The notes under the pieces were generated by a model. That model was not told the DNA's origin. It worked only from the letters and a program-made list of their open reading frames with translations, and did not search any database. A stretch of DNA of 64,000 bases from JAWKTT01 sp041398965. Its GTDB lineage: Bacteria; Planctomycetota; Planctomycetia; Planctomycetales; Planctomycetaceae. A program made the translations under genes and the position numbers. The stretch lies in the NCBI GenBank assembly GCA_041398965.1, contig JAWKTT010000019.1, forward strand, positions 34,985 through 98,984, given 5' to 3'. Shown one piece after another: positions 44,993 to 55,328 of this stretch; the stretch's first letter is position 1; the number at the start of each line of letters is the position of its first letter.

Positions 44993-45808
44993 CTATTCAG
45001 TTTTCGGGGGCGTCAGACCCGCTTCTTCGAAGGCGGTGAGCATCGCAGACCAGGAACGTTTGTCGGCGTGTTCGTTGTAGGCCATGCCAGGGATGCCTCG
45101 GTCGCCTGCCGTCGGAACCGTGAAACTGTGGACCGTCCCCGAATAGTAGACCATGCTGTAGTCTGCTTTCGCCGCGTCCAGAACCGACCGGAAACTTTGG
45201 ATCGATTCGGGGGAAATGAAGGTGTCCAGTGCACCATGATTGACGAGAATACGCCCTTTGATCTGCCCCGCCTCGGCTGCGGTGGGGGAAGGGAGTGCGG
45301 CATGGAAGGTGACGACAGCTTTGAGGTCGGCACCAGTGTAGGCGAGTTGCAGCGCGGTCGACCCGCCGAAGCAGTAGCCGATCGCCCCGACCTTTTCGCT
45401 CTGACACAGTTTGTGCGAAGTCAATACCTTCAGGCCATCGGTGGCCCGGTCTCTCCATTGGGCGACGTTTTCGCGAACCATGCCCGCCATCTTCCCCGCT
45501 TCCTGGGGGTGCTCGGTCAGTTTCCCTTCGCCGTACATGTCACAAGCAAAGGCGATGTACCCCAGCTTGGCGAGCCGGACGGTCTGCTCTTTGGCATGCT
45601 TGTTCAGCCCCCACCACTCGTGAACGACGAGCACACCGGGTCTGGGGTTGGGGTTCGAGGAATCGTAAGCCAGATACCCCTGACAGGTGACGTCACCCGA
45701 CTTGTAGGTGACGGTTTCGGTCACGATCGTTTGCTCGCCATAGGCTTTGGTCGAACAGACCAAACCCAGAAACATCAACACAACTCCGAAACTTGTCACG
45801 CGACGCAT
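44993..45808 (-). CDS. Dienelactone-hydrolase-family secreted hydrolase
   Basis: From ATG 45808, with GGAGAAGA upstream, the product has 271 residues. It starts with a signal peptide (about residues 1-24, ending AYGEQ). The alpha/beta-hydrolase core of dienelactone hydrolases is clear: GVLVVHEWWGLN, FACDMYGEG, the nucleophile GYCFGGSTAL (Cys-type), VNHGALDTFISPESI and the HSFTVP His motif. The exact substrate is unknown. Dienelactone hydrolase proper acts on aromatic breakdown products, but many relatives act elsewhere. The frame is open to 46033. Confidence 0.9.
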   Translation of the reverse strand: MRRVTSFGVVLMFLGLVCSTKAYGEQTIVTETVTYKSGDVTCQGYLAYDSSNPNPRPGVLVVHEWWGLNKHAKEQTVRLAKLGYIAFACDMYGEGKLTEHPQEAGKMAGMVRENVAQWRDRATDGLKVLTSHKLCQSEKVGAIGYCFGGSTALQLAYTGADLKAVVTFHAALPSPTAAEAGQIKGRILVNHGALDTFISPESIQSFRSVLDAAKADYSMVYYSGTVHSFTVPTAGDRGIPGMAYNEHADKRSWSAMLTAFEEAGLTPPKTE

Positions 45809-46011
45809 GATTCTTCTCCATGATAACACGATGTCAATCCGTCCCTTGCCATCACCCTGCTCCAGAGGCTGGCACTCAGAGAATGATGACGAGTCGGAAC
45901 ATGAGAGTCCACCAGCCACGCCGACTGCGTCAAAGTGATACCTCAAGGTCCGACGGACATTCCTGTGCGTCGCAGTCGTCAGAGAGCGATGTCTGGCCGG
46001 TCTATGCAGAA

Positions 46012-46042
46012 GGGGGGCGAGTGATCTGGTCACTCGCCCCCC
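46012..46042. terminator. Strong 13-bp hairpin after the lipoprotein gene
   Basis: GGGGGGCGAGTGA / TCACTCGCCCCCC, perfect, with a 5-nt loop TCTGG. It lies 30 nt downstream of the minus-strand lipoprotein gene and before the dienelactone hydrolase gene. T-run weak on the minus strand, so termination may be partial or Rho-dependent. Confidence 0.6.
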
Positions 46043-46072
46043 TGGGAAAGCTCGTTTTGTTGTCGAGATGTG

Positions 46073-46474
46073 TTACTTCGACTTCAGGTCGAAGGGGACA
46101 ACGTTGTCATCCGACGATTTGACGTCGGCCTTGAGTTCCGATTTGGTGTTGTACTTTTCTGGAACGAGAGTTTCGTAGGTCGGCATCCCCCCCGCTTCCT
46201 TGGCGGGAATCTCCTTCTGGGCTGTAATCTCGACACGCTTCGCTCCGGGAGTACATTTGAGTTCGTACTTGCCGTCGACGATCTCGGCTCCGTCGGGACG
46301 ACCAGTCCCCCCTTCAGGAAGGAACAGGATCGACCCCTTGGCCAAAGGTGCCCCGTCCAATTGAACCGTTCCCGTCACGGTGAAGCGGTCCGGTGCGTCA
46401 TCTGGCGCACCGCCGCCGCAACCGACGATCAAAGACATCATGACGATGAGACTACAGGCAGCAACGCGCGACAT
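46073..46474 (-). CDS. Small lipoprotein with carboxypeptidase-regulatory-like fold
   Basis: ATG 46474 has AGGAGA upstream and gives 133 residues. A lipoprotein signal ends LIVGCGG (Cys near residue 19), followed by an Ig-like domain (VTGTVQLDGAPLAKGSILFLPEGG) and a C-terminal end TKSELKADVKSSDDNVVPFDLKSK like the family to which the interrupted gene at 34844 belongs. A frame extending to 46717 is not supported. The gene follows a DUF1559 gene in the same direction, a frequent arrangement in planctomycetes. It is probably anchored to a membrane facing the periplasm. Confidence 0.88.
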   Translation of the reverse strand: MSRVAACSLIVMMSLIVGCGGGAPDDAPDRFTVTGTVQLDGAPLAKGSILFLPEGGTGRPDGAEIVDGKYELKCTPGAKRVEITAQKEIPAKEAGGMPTYETLVPEKYNTKSELKADVKSSDDNVVPFDLKSK

Positions 46475-46662
46475 GGGGAATTCTCCTGAAAACGAGTGAC
46501 TCGATGGGTGTTGTGAGCATGGAATCGAGAGCAAGACAGCCACCATTGGCCCTCGGAATTTCATGATAATCAAAACATCGTCACTTCGACACCCTCCCTG
46601 GAAATTGCTCGTTCCAGAGACTTCAGACAACTCCATTGGGGAAGTTCCGACAGGATGCCGGT

Positions 46663-46703
46663 AAAAAAAGAGAACCCGCACTTCGGTGGAAGCACGGGTT
46701 CTC
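46663..46703 (-). terminator. Rho-independent terminator after the DUF1559 gene
   Basis: On the minus strand GAGAACCCG pairs with CGGGTTCTC, with an inner CTTC-CACC-GAAG hairpin, then TTTTTTT. Position 24 nt after the stop. Confidence 0.88.
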
Positions 46704-46726
46704 AACATGTGAAGCATTGAATGCGA

Positions 46727-47677
<951 letters not shown>

Positions 47678-47804
47678 GAAATTACTCCTGAAAAGGTACG
47701 GGAACTACGAAATGAAAACTCGATCGGACGAAAGTTTCATGCGGCGACCTTGCGGCACCGTCTTATCGCGCAGCAGAATGCTCGCGCCGAAAGAAGACAC
47801 AGGA

Positions 47805-47832
47805 AGATTACGTTATACAAAGGAAAAGTCAA
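47805..47832 (-). promoter_or_regulatory. Sigma-70-type promoter candidate for DUF1559 gene
   Basis: On the minus strand TTGACT, 16 nt, TAATCT. It lies about 130 nt upstream of the DUF1559 start codon. Confidence 0.5.
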
Positions 47833-47867
47833 TATCCGCTGTGAGATTGTACCGTGTCGCGGATTCG

Positions 47868-48803
47868 TCAGCTCGCTTCGCGGAAGCGCAGGGAGGGCTT
47901 TTCGATGGTGACGACTGTGTTGGCCGGGACGCTCTTGTTGAGGGAGACGCTGGCACCGATGACCGAGTGGTGACCGACGATGGTGTCGCCCCCGAGGATT
48001 GTGGCGTTGGCGTAAATGACAACTCCCTCTTCGATCGTGGGATGACGCTTCGTCCCACGAACTAGGTTCCCCTCGTCATCTTTGGCAAAACTGAGCGCTC
48101 CCAGGGTCACACCCTGATAGACCTTGACGTGGGCGGAAATCTGCGTTGTTTCGCCGATAACGACCCCGGTTCCGTGATCGATGAAGAAGGAGGGGCCGAT
48201 CTGAGCACCGGGGTGAATATCGATGCCGGTTTGTCGATGCGACCACTCCGACATAATACGCGGGATCAGGGGAACCCCTTGCTGATAAAGTTGATGGGCG
48301 ATTCGATGGACAGTGATCGCTTCCAGACCGGGATAGCAGAAGATGATTTCGTCGATTCCAATGGCGGCCGGGTCGCCGTCATAGGCAGCCTGGGCATCGG
48401 TTGCCAGGAGTGATCGCATCGCAGGGAGCGATTCGAGGAACAGAATGGCATGTTCCTGCCCGACTGCTTCAAAGTCGACCTTACGTCCCTTCTCGCAGGT
48501 TGCTTCGCCTCGCATGTCAGCCGCCCAGCGCAAGGCACGGGCAATTTGTTGTGTCAAGCGGTCGTGCAATGAGTCGATGAGGTCCCCCACATAGTAGGCG
48601 ACGTTCCCCATGTGAAGATTCTGACGGCGACGATAGCCGGGGTACAAAACCTCCTTGAGGTCTTCGACAATTTCGACGACCCCTTGTGCACTGGGTAACG
48701 GACAGTGACCAAGATGGTTGATGGTGCCGATCTCCTGATAGCTGTCGACCAGAGAGTCGATTAAATCGCCCAGTTGTTCTTTTCGGCGAAAGTCGGTCGC
48801 CAT
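47868..48803 (-). CDS. cysE: Serine O-acetyltransferase (CysE/EpsC type)
   Basis: CysE makes O-acetylserine for cysteine synthesis. ATG 48803 has GGGGGAG 6 nt upstream and gives 311 residues. The alternative ATG 48848 has no such site. An alpha-helical N-terminal domain (about 1-190) leads to a left-handed beta-helix of hexapeptide repeats with HPGAQIGPSFFIDHGTGVVIGETTQI (the HGTG active-site segment) and LGGDTIVGHHSVIGASV. Longer than E. coli CysE (273) mainly at the N-terminus, resembling the EpsC branch. The cysteine-desulfurase-like gene 3 kb away may be linked by sulfur metabolism, but this is speculative. Confidence 0.92.
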   Translation of the reverse strand: MATDFRRKEQLGDLIDSLVDSYQEIGTINHLGHCPLPSAQGVVEIVEDLKEVLYPGYRRRQNLHMGNVAYYVGDLIDSLHDRLTQQIARALRWAADMRGEATCEKGRKVDFEAVGQEHAILFLESLPAMRSLLATDAQAAYDGDPAAIGIDEIIFCYPGLEAITVHRIAHQLYQQGVPLIPRIMSEWSHRQTGIDIHPGAQIGPSFFIDHGTGVVIGETTQISAHVKVYQGVTLGALSFAKDDEGNLVRGTKRHPTIEEGVVIYANATILGGDTIVGHHSVIGASVSLNKSVPANTVVTIEKPSLRFREAS

Positions 48804-49286
48804 CTTGTCTCCCCCGGTGGACCGCTTGTTGTCGGTCTCTCCGTGCATGGTGGTGTCTGTCGTTCCCCAGTCCCAACCGGCGACGTCTGCCGTTCAAATT
48901 GCCGGATGGTCACTCGTGATGTGGTCCAGCCGTAGGCGAAAGGGCTCGTCGCTTTGTGTGACGCATCTCCCGCCATTCTACGACTCGCCGGACGCCATTC
49001 AAGGACTGTTCCCTTCGTATCGATTAGATCGACCGGTCTGCCAATGCGAGTTGAACGTTTCCTGAGTGCGTCAAAATCGGCTCCCTTCGGACAACCAGAA
49101 CAGCCCGATCACCCCCTAAACGGCACAGTTTGCCGATTCGACATGAGGTGGAACGAAACATTTCCGCCAAGGCAACAGGTTGAATTCTGATTTGACCTCG
49201 ATCCGATTCTCATCACAGTCCCGGCTGCTCCACAACTGGTCGCGTCTCCACAGCCAATTCCGTTTCGGGAGTTGCCATCTCTTTCA
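48804..49286. other. Divergent intergenic region between cysE and CPBP protease genes
   Basis: These 483 nt carry the promoter regions of two divergent genes. No coding frame or clear motif was recognised. Confidence 0.5.
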
Positions 49287-50129
49287 ATGAGTGCCATTAC
49301 CACCTCTACTCCCGATCTTTCGGTCGACGCAGCCGATTCCAGTCGTTACTGGTTCGAGGCTCGTCGTCCATTTGCGGCTCTGCTTTTTCTGTTGCCACTT
49401 TTGGCGATTTATGAATTCGGCGTGCTGTCTCTCGGGGTCGAATCGGTCATCGCCCGTAACGGGGCTGACTGCTGGATGAGAGGTTGGTTGATGCAAGTCG
49501 GGATGACGCATCACTGGGTGCTTCCGTTGCTGGTGGTGGGTGTGCTCATCACTTGGCACGTTCAGACGGGAGACCGTTGGCGTTGTTCCTTCGAGACTCT
49601 CAAAGGGATGTTCGGCGAGAGTCTGCTGTTCGCAATACTCCTCGTGACTTTCGGTCAACTGCTGAATCTCGGGTTCCGCCACTACGGACTGGAGACCGCT
49701 TCGATTCCGGGCGATGCCCAGCGACAGTCGTCTGTGGTCGCGTCTCGGGCGATCAGTTTTATCGGGGCCGGTGTGTATGAAGAGGTCCTGTTTCGCCTCG
49801 CCGCCATTCCCGCTTGCTTCTATCTGCTGCGGGCGATACTTGTGCCGCGATCACTTGCGGTTGCAACATCGGTCGTCGGCACAAGTCTGCTGTTTGCCTT
49901 GGCTCATTACTTAGGGGGAACCGTCGATGGATTCGCTCCCAGCCAGATTGTAAACACCGCTTGGCACATCGCCGACACCCCGGCCTTATGGTACAGCTTT
50001 GCCTTTCGCTTGCTTGCCGGGCTCTGCTTTTCGATGCTGTTCGTACTCCGTGGCTTCGGCATCACGGTCGGCAGCCATGCACTTTATGATCTGCTTGTTG
50101 GTGTGGTAATGCAGTCCGCCCTGAGCTGA
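49287..50129 (+). CDS. CPBP-family intramembrane metalloprotease
   Basis: The protein has 280 residues from ATG 49287 (an upstream start at 49272 would add five). It has several membrane spans (about 29-50, 76-92, 110-128, 155-175, 185-215, 235-260). The CPBP signature is complete: EEVLFR (residues 165-170), FALAH (about 208-212) and a third His-containing segment (SHALYD). This family includes CAAX-processing proteases and bacteriocin-immunity proteins. It occurs singly here, so its substrate is unknown. Confidence 0.9.
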   Translation: MSAITTSTPDLSVDAADSSRYWFEARRPFAALLFLLPLLAIYEFGVLSLGVESVIARNGADCWMRGWLMQVGMTHHWVLPLLVVGVLITWHVQTGDRWRCSFETLKGMFGESLLFAILLVTFGQLLNLGFRHYGLETASIPGDAQRQSSVVASRAISFIGAGVYEEVLFRLAAIPACFYLLRAILVPRSLAVATSVVGTSLLFALAHYLGGTVDGFAPSQIVNTAWHIADTPALWYSFAFRLLAGLCFSMLFVLRGFGITVGSHALYDLLVGVVMQSALS

Positions 50130-50583
50130 CCCGCCCTCCCCTTCTACCGCCGAGTTGCTCCGCAACTTGTACGCTTTTTGCCCAGACATCATGCGGCACC
50201 AAATCGGGCTGAGAAGGCTGAGTCGTGTCAGAAGGATGCTTTGATTCCCGAGCGACTCTGCAACGAGTAAGGGGGGCGGGGGCCGACCTGACGGGCCGAC
50301 GAGGTTCGCCGCCAAACGGTGACGCGGCGATGATCGGAGTCTCATGAAATTGGACCCGATTTCGCGTGCTATTGTTCGACATTCGACGCCTGAAGCTCTC
50401 TCGGGGCCGGGGCTGACTTCGATTCGTGCAGATTGATGCCGCACGAAACCCGAGGATTCGTTACGCTTTGCGACGGCGGGTCGGGGCGAGTGTCGTGGTT
50501 GACAGTCGCCAGGGCACTCTTGAGGCGTGCGATCCTGACTGCCGAACTGGACATCTCTTCCCAACTATCGCCCGCCAGACGAC
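50130..50583. other. Intergenic region before the LplT-Aas fusion gene
   Basis: These 454 nt hold no supported gene. The G/C-rich stretch near 50270-50330 contains short inverted repeats. Confidence 0.5.
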
Positions 50584-53500
50584 ATGAATCAGACATCACC
50601 TGATCCCGATCACTTTGCAAGCGAACCCGACATTGACCTCACCGGGGCGTTGCTCGACCAAGCGGCAATCGACGCCACTCCACCAGATGTTCTCCCCCCC
50701 GATGTTACCCCGCGGGCACCTCAAGCGGCGAACCAGTCGTTGACGTCGGTGGGGTTCCTCTCGCTGATGGTGACGCAGTTTCTCGGGGCCTTCAACGACA
50801 ACCTGTTCCGCTGGCTGGCGGTCCCAATTGGGCAGCAATCCCTGATCCTCGGCGAAGTCGGGGCTCTCGTGCTCGGGGGAGTCTGTTTCACCCTCCCCTA
50901 CCTGTTTTTGGCTCCGCTCGCCGGTTCGCTGGCAGACCGATTTCCCAAACGGACCGTCATCGTCGGTTGCAAAGTGGCCGAGATTCTCCTCATGCTGCTC
51001 GGAGTGCTCGCCATCTGCACTGGGAGCCTGACGATGCTGTTCGCTATCGTCACTCTCATGGGGGCACAGAGTGCGCTGTTCGCCCCAGCCAAATTCGGCA
51101 CACTCCCCGAACTGTTCGACAGCAAACGACTCTCGACCGCCAACGGCTTGCTGAACATGGTCACCGTTATCGCGACGGCTCTCGGAACCGTCGGGGGATA
51201 TCAACTCTTCGGAGTCATCCGGTCGGTCGTGTTGAAAGACCCCTCCAGCAACTCGTCACAAGGGATCGTTGCGGCATCTCTCGGGGACATTCTTCCTGCG
51301 GCCTTTGCCCTTGTGGGGATCGCCGTTTTCGGAACATTGGCGAGTCTGTTCTTGCGTCGAGTCCCCGCTGCCGCTCCGGAATCGCGGATTCGTCTCGACC
51401 CCATCACCGAGACAGTCCCTGCCTTAAGGCTCCTTTTCGGCAATCCGCATCTTGGGCGAACGACGCTCGGAATCGCCTTCTTCTGGCTGTTGGCTTCGCT
51501 CGCCCAGATGAACATCGACCCTTTTGGGGAACGTACACTCGGCATGGAGAAGGACCAGATCGGCATTCTGATGGCGGTGTTAGTCGCCGGTATGGCCTTC
51601 GGCAGCGTGCTCGCGGGGTACTGGTCCGGCGGGCACGTCGAACTCGGGATCGTCCCTTTGGGAGCCATTGGCATCGTCTTCAGTGCCATCACCCTGTACG
51701 GAGCGTCGCATCTCGTTGATCCGGCGTTGTCGCCATTAACACAGTTCGGATTCTACCTCTGTTGTGCGGCTTTGTTTCTCTTGGGGACATCGGCCGGTCT
51801 CTTCGATGTCCCCCTGGAGGCAAACCTGCAATACCGGAGTTCTCCCGAGACCCGGGGGACAATTCTGGCAGGGGCCAACTTCGTCGCATTCTCGGCGATC
51901 TTGTTCTCCTGTGGGTTGTTCTTTCTGTTAAGTCAGGTGCTGCATCTTTCGAGTGCCGGGATCTTTCTGGTGGCTGGCCTCCTGACGATTCCGGTTGCGT
52001 GGTACATTTTCCGCCGTCTCCCCGCCGCCTTTTTGCGATTTATCGCATGGATGCTGACGCACACACTGTACCGTGTCCGCATCCTTGGCGAGTCTCGAAT
52101 TCCCGAGCACGGCGGAGCCTTAATCGTGGCGAACCATGTCTCGTTCGTCGACGGCATGTTGATGCTCGTCAGCAGTTCGCGTTTCGTGAGGTTTCTCGTC
52201 TACGCCGACTACACCGAGAAGCCGGTGCTTGCCTGGATTTCTCGCACGATGGGGATCATTCCCATCAAGGCGACATCTGGTCCCCGTGCGATTATTGAAG
52301 CCCTCAACACAGCGAAAGAGGCCATCAAGAATGGCGAAGTGGTCTGCATCTTCCCTGAAGGGGCCATCACCCGAACTGGTCAGATGCAGGCGTTCAATCG
52401 GGGTTTTCTGAAGGTGATCGATGGGACCGATGCTCCGGTCATCCCGGCCAACATTCATGGTCTCTGGGGGAGCATCTTCAGCTTTCATGGGGGAAAGTTC
52501 TTCTGGAAACGACCCCGCGTATTCCCCTATCCTGTCACCGTGGCATTTGGAGAACCGATGCATGATCCTAAAGATGTGCATTCGGTCCGCAGCGAAGTCG
52601 AACGTCTCGGTACGGAGGCCGAACTCATGGACAAACAGCAACGACTCATTCCGGTTCGTCAATTTATTCGTCAGTGCAAGTCGAGTAAACGGCGACTCAA
52701 GATTGCAGACTCATCCGGGTTAGAGTTGACTGGTGGTCGCCTTTTGACCGCGTCGCTCGCCATGCGTCGCACACTTCGTCGCACCGCCATTTCTGAAGGG
52801 GAGAAGAACGTCGGAGTGCTGCTTCCCCCTGCGGGTGGTGCCGCCCTTGCGAACCTGGCCCTGGCTCTCGACCAACGTGTGGCCGTCAACCTCAATTACA
52901 CCCTCTCGGATGACGTTCTCAATCACTGCGTGAAGGCCGCCGGGATCAAGCATGTCTTGACGAGTCGCAAGTTCCTCGAAAAGAAACCGGTGGCGCTCGA
53001 AGGGGCCGAATGGATTTACCTCGAAGACATCAAGGAACAGATGAGTCTGGTCGATAAAGCCTGCTCGCTGGTCGGGACTTACATGCTACCCGCCGGTCTG
53101 CTCGATCGACTGCTCGGGTTGCACAAAGTTGATGTCGATGACACCCTCACGATCATCTTCACTTCGGGGTCCACGGGTGAGCCCAAAGGGGTCGTCCTGT
53201 CGCACGCCAACATCGCTTCCAACATCGCGGCCGTCGATCAACTTCTGGCCCTCACAGCCGACGATTGCCTGATGGGAGTGTTGCCGTTCTTCCACTCGTT
53301 CGGCTACGCGATCTGTTTGTGGTTAGTGATGTCCTTCGATCCCAAGGTGGTCTACCACTACAACCCGCTCGACGCCAAGATGATTGGCAAACTCGCAGAG
53401 AAGTATCGCATGACGATTCTGCTCGCGACTCCGACCTTCCTCAGAATGTATCTCCGCCGCTGCGAACCGGAGCAGTTCAAGTCGCTCGACATGGTGGTCG

Positions 53501-54240
53501 TCGGGGCCGAGAAACTTCCGATCGACCTTGGCGAAGAGTTTCAGAAGAAGTTCAACGTCTTCCCGACCGAAGGGTATGGAACGACCGAACTCTCACCAGT
53601 CGCCGCTGCAAATGTTCCCGATCATCGTTCACACGGAACCCATCAAGTCGGCACCAAACCAGGGACCGTCGGGCGTCCACTGCCAGGGGTTTCGGCCAAA
53701 ATCGTCGACCCCGACACCTTCGCCGAACGCGGACAAAACGTCGAGGGACTGCTGCTCATCAAAGGAGCCAACGTCATGCGGGGCTACCTTGATCAGCCGG
53801 AGAAAACGGCCGAAGTCATCCGCGATGGCTGGTACGTCACCGGCGACTTCGCCAAGATCGACGCTGATGGCTTCATCACGATCACCGGGCGCATGAGTCG
53901 CTTTTCGAAGATCGGCGGGGAAATGGTTCCGCACATCCGCATCGAAGAAGAACTGCTCCGTCTGACCGCTGATTCGGAGTGCGACGACGACGACGCCATG
54001 ATCCGTCTCGTCGTGACTGCCGTCCCCGATCCCGCCAAAGGGGAACGACTGGTTGTGCTGCATCGACCATTGTCATGCAGCGTCGAAGAAGCATTGCGTC
54101 GACTCTCCGAAGCGGGGTTGCCGAATCTCTGGTTGCCTTCAAAAGACAGTTTTCGAGAAGTCCCCGACATCCCTCTCCTCGGAACCGGAAAACTCGACCT
54201 CCGAGCCGTCAAACAACTCGCACTCGACCTCTTCGCGTAA
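50584..54240 (+). CDS. MFS transporter-acyltransferase-acyl-ACP synthetase fusion (LplT-Aas type)
   Basis: A 1218-residue three-part protein. Residues about 50-490 form a 12-span major-facilitator domain of the LplT type (FLGAFNDNLFRWL near residue 66). About 505-690 is a PlsC-like acyltransferase with NHVSFVDG (HxxxxD active site) and FPEGAITRTG. About 720-1215 is an AMP-binding acyl-ACP/CoA synthetase with IIFTSGSTGEPKGVVLSHANI, EGYGTTE and GDFAKID. In E. coli, LplT brings lysophospholipids across the inner membrane and Aas reacylates them with acyl-ACP. Here all three steps are on one chain, so it probably repairs membrane phospholipids. Confidence 0.9.
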   Translation: MNQTSPDPDHFASEPDIDLTGALLDQAAIDATPPDVLPPDVTPRAPQAANQSLTSVGFLSLMVTQFLGAFNDNLFRWLAVPIGQQSLILGEVGALVLGGVCFTLPYLFLAPLAGSLADRFPKRTVIVGCKVAEILLMLLGVLAICTGSLTMLFAIVTLMGAQSALFAPAKFGTLPELFDSKRLSTANGLLNMVTVIATALGTVGGYQLFGVIRSVVLKDPSSNSSQGIVAASLGDILPAAFALVGIAVFGTLASLFLRRVPAAAPESRIRLDPITETVPALRLLFGNPHLGRTTLGIAFFWLLASLAQMNIDPFGERTLGMEKDQIGILMAVLVAGMAFGSVLAGYWSGGHVELGIVPLGAIGIVFSAITLYGASHLVDPALSPLTQFGFYLCCAALFLLGTSAGLFDVPLEANLQYRSSPETRGTILAGANFVAFSAILFSCGLFFLLSQVLHLSSAGIFLVAGLLTIPVAWYIFRRLPAAFLRFIAWMLTHTLYRVRILGESRIPEHGGALIVANHVSFVDGMLMLVSSSRFVRFLVYADYTEKPVLAWISRTMGIIPIKATSGPRAIIEALNTAKEAIKNGEVVCIFPEGAITRTGQMQAFNRGFLKVIDGTDAPVIPANIHGLWGSIFSFHGGKFFWKRPRVFPYPVTVAFGEPMHDPKDVHSVRSEVERLGTEAELMDKQQRLIPVRQFIRQCKSSKRRLKIADSSGLELTGGRLLTASLAMRRTLRRTAISEGEKNVGVLLPPAGGAALANLALALDQRVAVNLNYTLSDDVLNHCVKAAGIKHVLTSRKFLEKKPVALEGAEWIYLEDIKEQMSLVDKACSLVGTYMLPAGLLDRLLGLHKVDVDDTLTIIFTSGSTGEPKGVVLSHANIASNIAAVDQLLALTADDCLMGVLPFFHSFGYAICLWLVMSFDPKVVYHYNPLDAKMIGKLAEKYRMTILLATPTFLRMYLRRCEPEQFKSLDMVVVGAEKLPIDLGEEFQKKFNVFPTEGYGTTELSPVAAANVPDHRSHGTHQVGTKPGTVGRPLPGVSAKIVDPDTFAERGQNVEGLLLIKGANVMRGYLDQPEKTAEVIRDGWYVTGDFAKIDADGFITITGRMSRFSKIGGEMVPHIRIEEELLRLTADSECDDDDAMIRLVVTAVPDPAKGERLVVLHRPLSCSVEEALRRLSEAGLPNLWLPSKDSFREVPDIPLLGTGKLDLRAVKQLALDLFA

Positions 54241-54273
54241 CAGTCAATCGGTTTGCGCAATTCAAACGCAATG

Positions 54274-54294
54274 CCCCACCTTTACAAGGTGGGG
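54274..54294. terminator. Bidirectional terminator-like hairpin
   Basis: CCCCACCTT TAC AAGGTGGGG, a perfect 9-bp stem in the 86-nt gap between the convergent fusion gene and response regulator. It resembles the hairpin at 20935-20958. Confidence 0.55.
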
Positions 54295-54326
54295 ACCCGA
54301 TCATCCCATCACTCCATTAATATCCG

Positions 54327-54824
54327 CTACATCAGATCATCGTCAGAAGTCACCTTGGCCGCCGATGACGACGCATGGGCCTGCTCGGGAAGGATCATGT
54401 CTGCCTTCCAGAAATCTTTGAGCCGGGCGATTAGCGCCAGAAAGGCGTCAAGGTCCACCGGCTTCTCAATGAAGCCCTGAACTTCGAGCCCTTCCTGATG
54501 CAACGTCGCTTGTTCTTCCGGATTCCCGGTCATGATGACGACCGGAATGTCTGACAGCTCGCCCCCTTCGCGAATCTCGTGCAACAACTCGCGACCACTT
54601 TTACCGGGAAGCATCAGGTCGAGAAGCACAAGGTCTGGCTGCGGAGCCCGGGTGAACGGTTCTTGCTGTGTGAGAAACTGTAACGCTTCATCTCCATCAG
54701 CGATCCAAGTCATCCGATGCTCGATCCCCCCACGCTTTAAAGCCCCCATCGTCAATCGAGCGGCGGGTAAACTATCTTCGACAAGCAACACTTCCATCAC
54801 TCGTCCGACGGTACCTCGTTGCAT
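54327..54824 (-). CDS. Single-domain response regulator (CheY/RcpA-like)
   Basis: From ATG 54824 (AGGAGG 7 nt upstream) the product has 165 residues. A receiver domain only: VLLVEDS acidic pocket, phospho-accepting Asp in PDLVLLDLMLPGKSG (about residue 63), VIMTGN (Thr/Ser switch) and EKPVDLDAF (Lys). No output domain, so it probably acts by protein-protein contact or in a phosphorelay. Its partner kinase is not in the window. The length after the receiver, about 25 residues, ends in a Ser/Asp-rich tail. It lies downstream of fmdB on the same strand. Confidence 0.92.
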   Translation of the reverse strand: MQRGTVGRVMEVLLVEDSLPAARLTMGALKRGGIEHRMTWIADGDEALQFLTQQEPFTRAPQPDLVLLDLMLPGKSGRELLHEIREGGELSDIPVVIMTGNPEEQATLHQEGLEVQGFIEKPVDLDAFLALIARLKDFWKADMILPEQAHASSSAAKVTSDDDLM

Positions 54825-54957
54825 CACGAACCTCCTTTGCGAGCGGCTCAGGGAATGGCGAACTCCATTCTAACCCCCATATCACCTGTTCGCCAACCGC
54901 AACCCACAAACCGCCCCTGACGAACAGGCTCTTCCCTCGTTCGACAGCTTGTGGAAA

Positions 54958-55269
54958 TCACTCGCTCGACGAAGCTGGTGGAGCGGTCGGTTTTGACTCG
55001 GCAGACTTGCTTTCGGAACTTTTCGATTCGCTGCTTGGACTCTCCGATGCCTTCTTGTCCGCCGCCGCCGCCTTTGAGTACGAGTCGCTGCGGTAGTCGG
55101 TCTGATAGAAACCGGTTCCCTTAAAGATAATCCCCGCTCCGGGGCCGATCTGTCGCTTGGCTGTCTCTTCGCCACAAGCGGGACAGGTTTTCACCGGTTC
55201 CGCCTTGATGGAATGAAACAACTCCCAATGGTGATCGCACTTGGTGCAGTGGTAGTCGTATGTCGGCAT
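54958..55269 (-). CDS. FmdB-family zinc ribbon protein
   Basis: This 103-residue protein starts MPTYDYHCTKCDHHWELF with a zinc ribbon C8/C11 and CPACG (about C34/C37), the FmdB/CxxC_CxxC_SSSS family. The C-terminus is Ser/Glu/Lys-rich and acidic, probably disordered. Family members are putative regulators, first linked to formamidase or amidase genes, but have no fixed function. It lies about 60 nt downstream of grpE on the same strand and may be co-transcribed. Confidence 0.85.
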   Translation of the reverse strand: MPTYDYHCTKCDHHWELFHSIKAEPVKTCPACGEETAKRQIGPGAGIIFKGTGFYQTDYRSDSYSKAAAADKKASESPSSESKSSESKSAESKPTAPPASSSE

Positions 55270-55328
55270 GATGAGTTGTTGGTGTCAGTTGGGAGGGGAA
55301 AGTTGTCTGTAAGACCGGGGCAAAGGAG

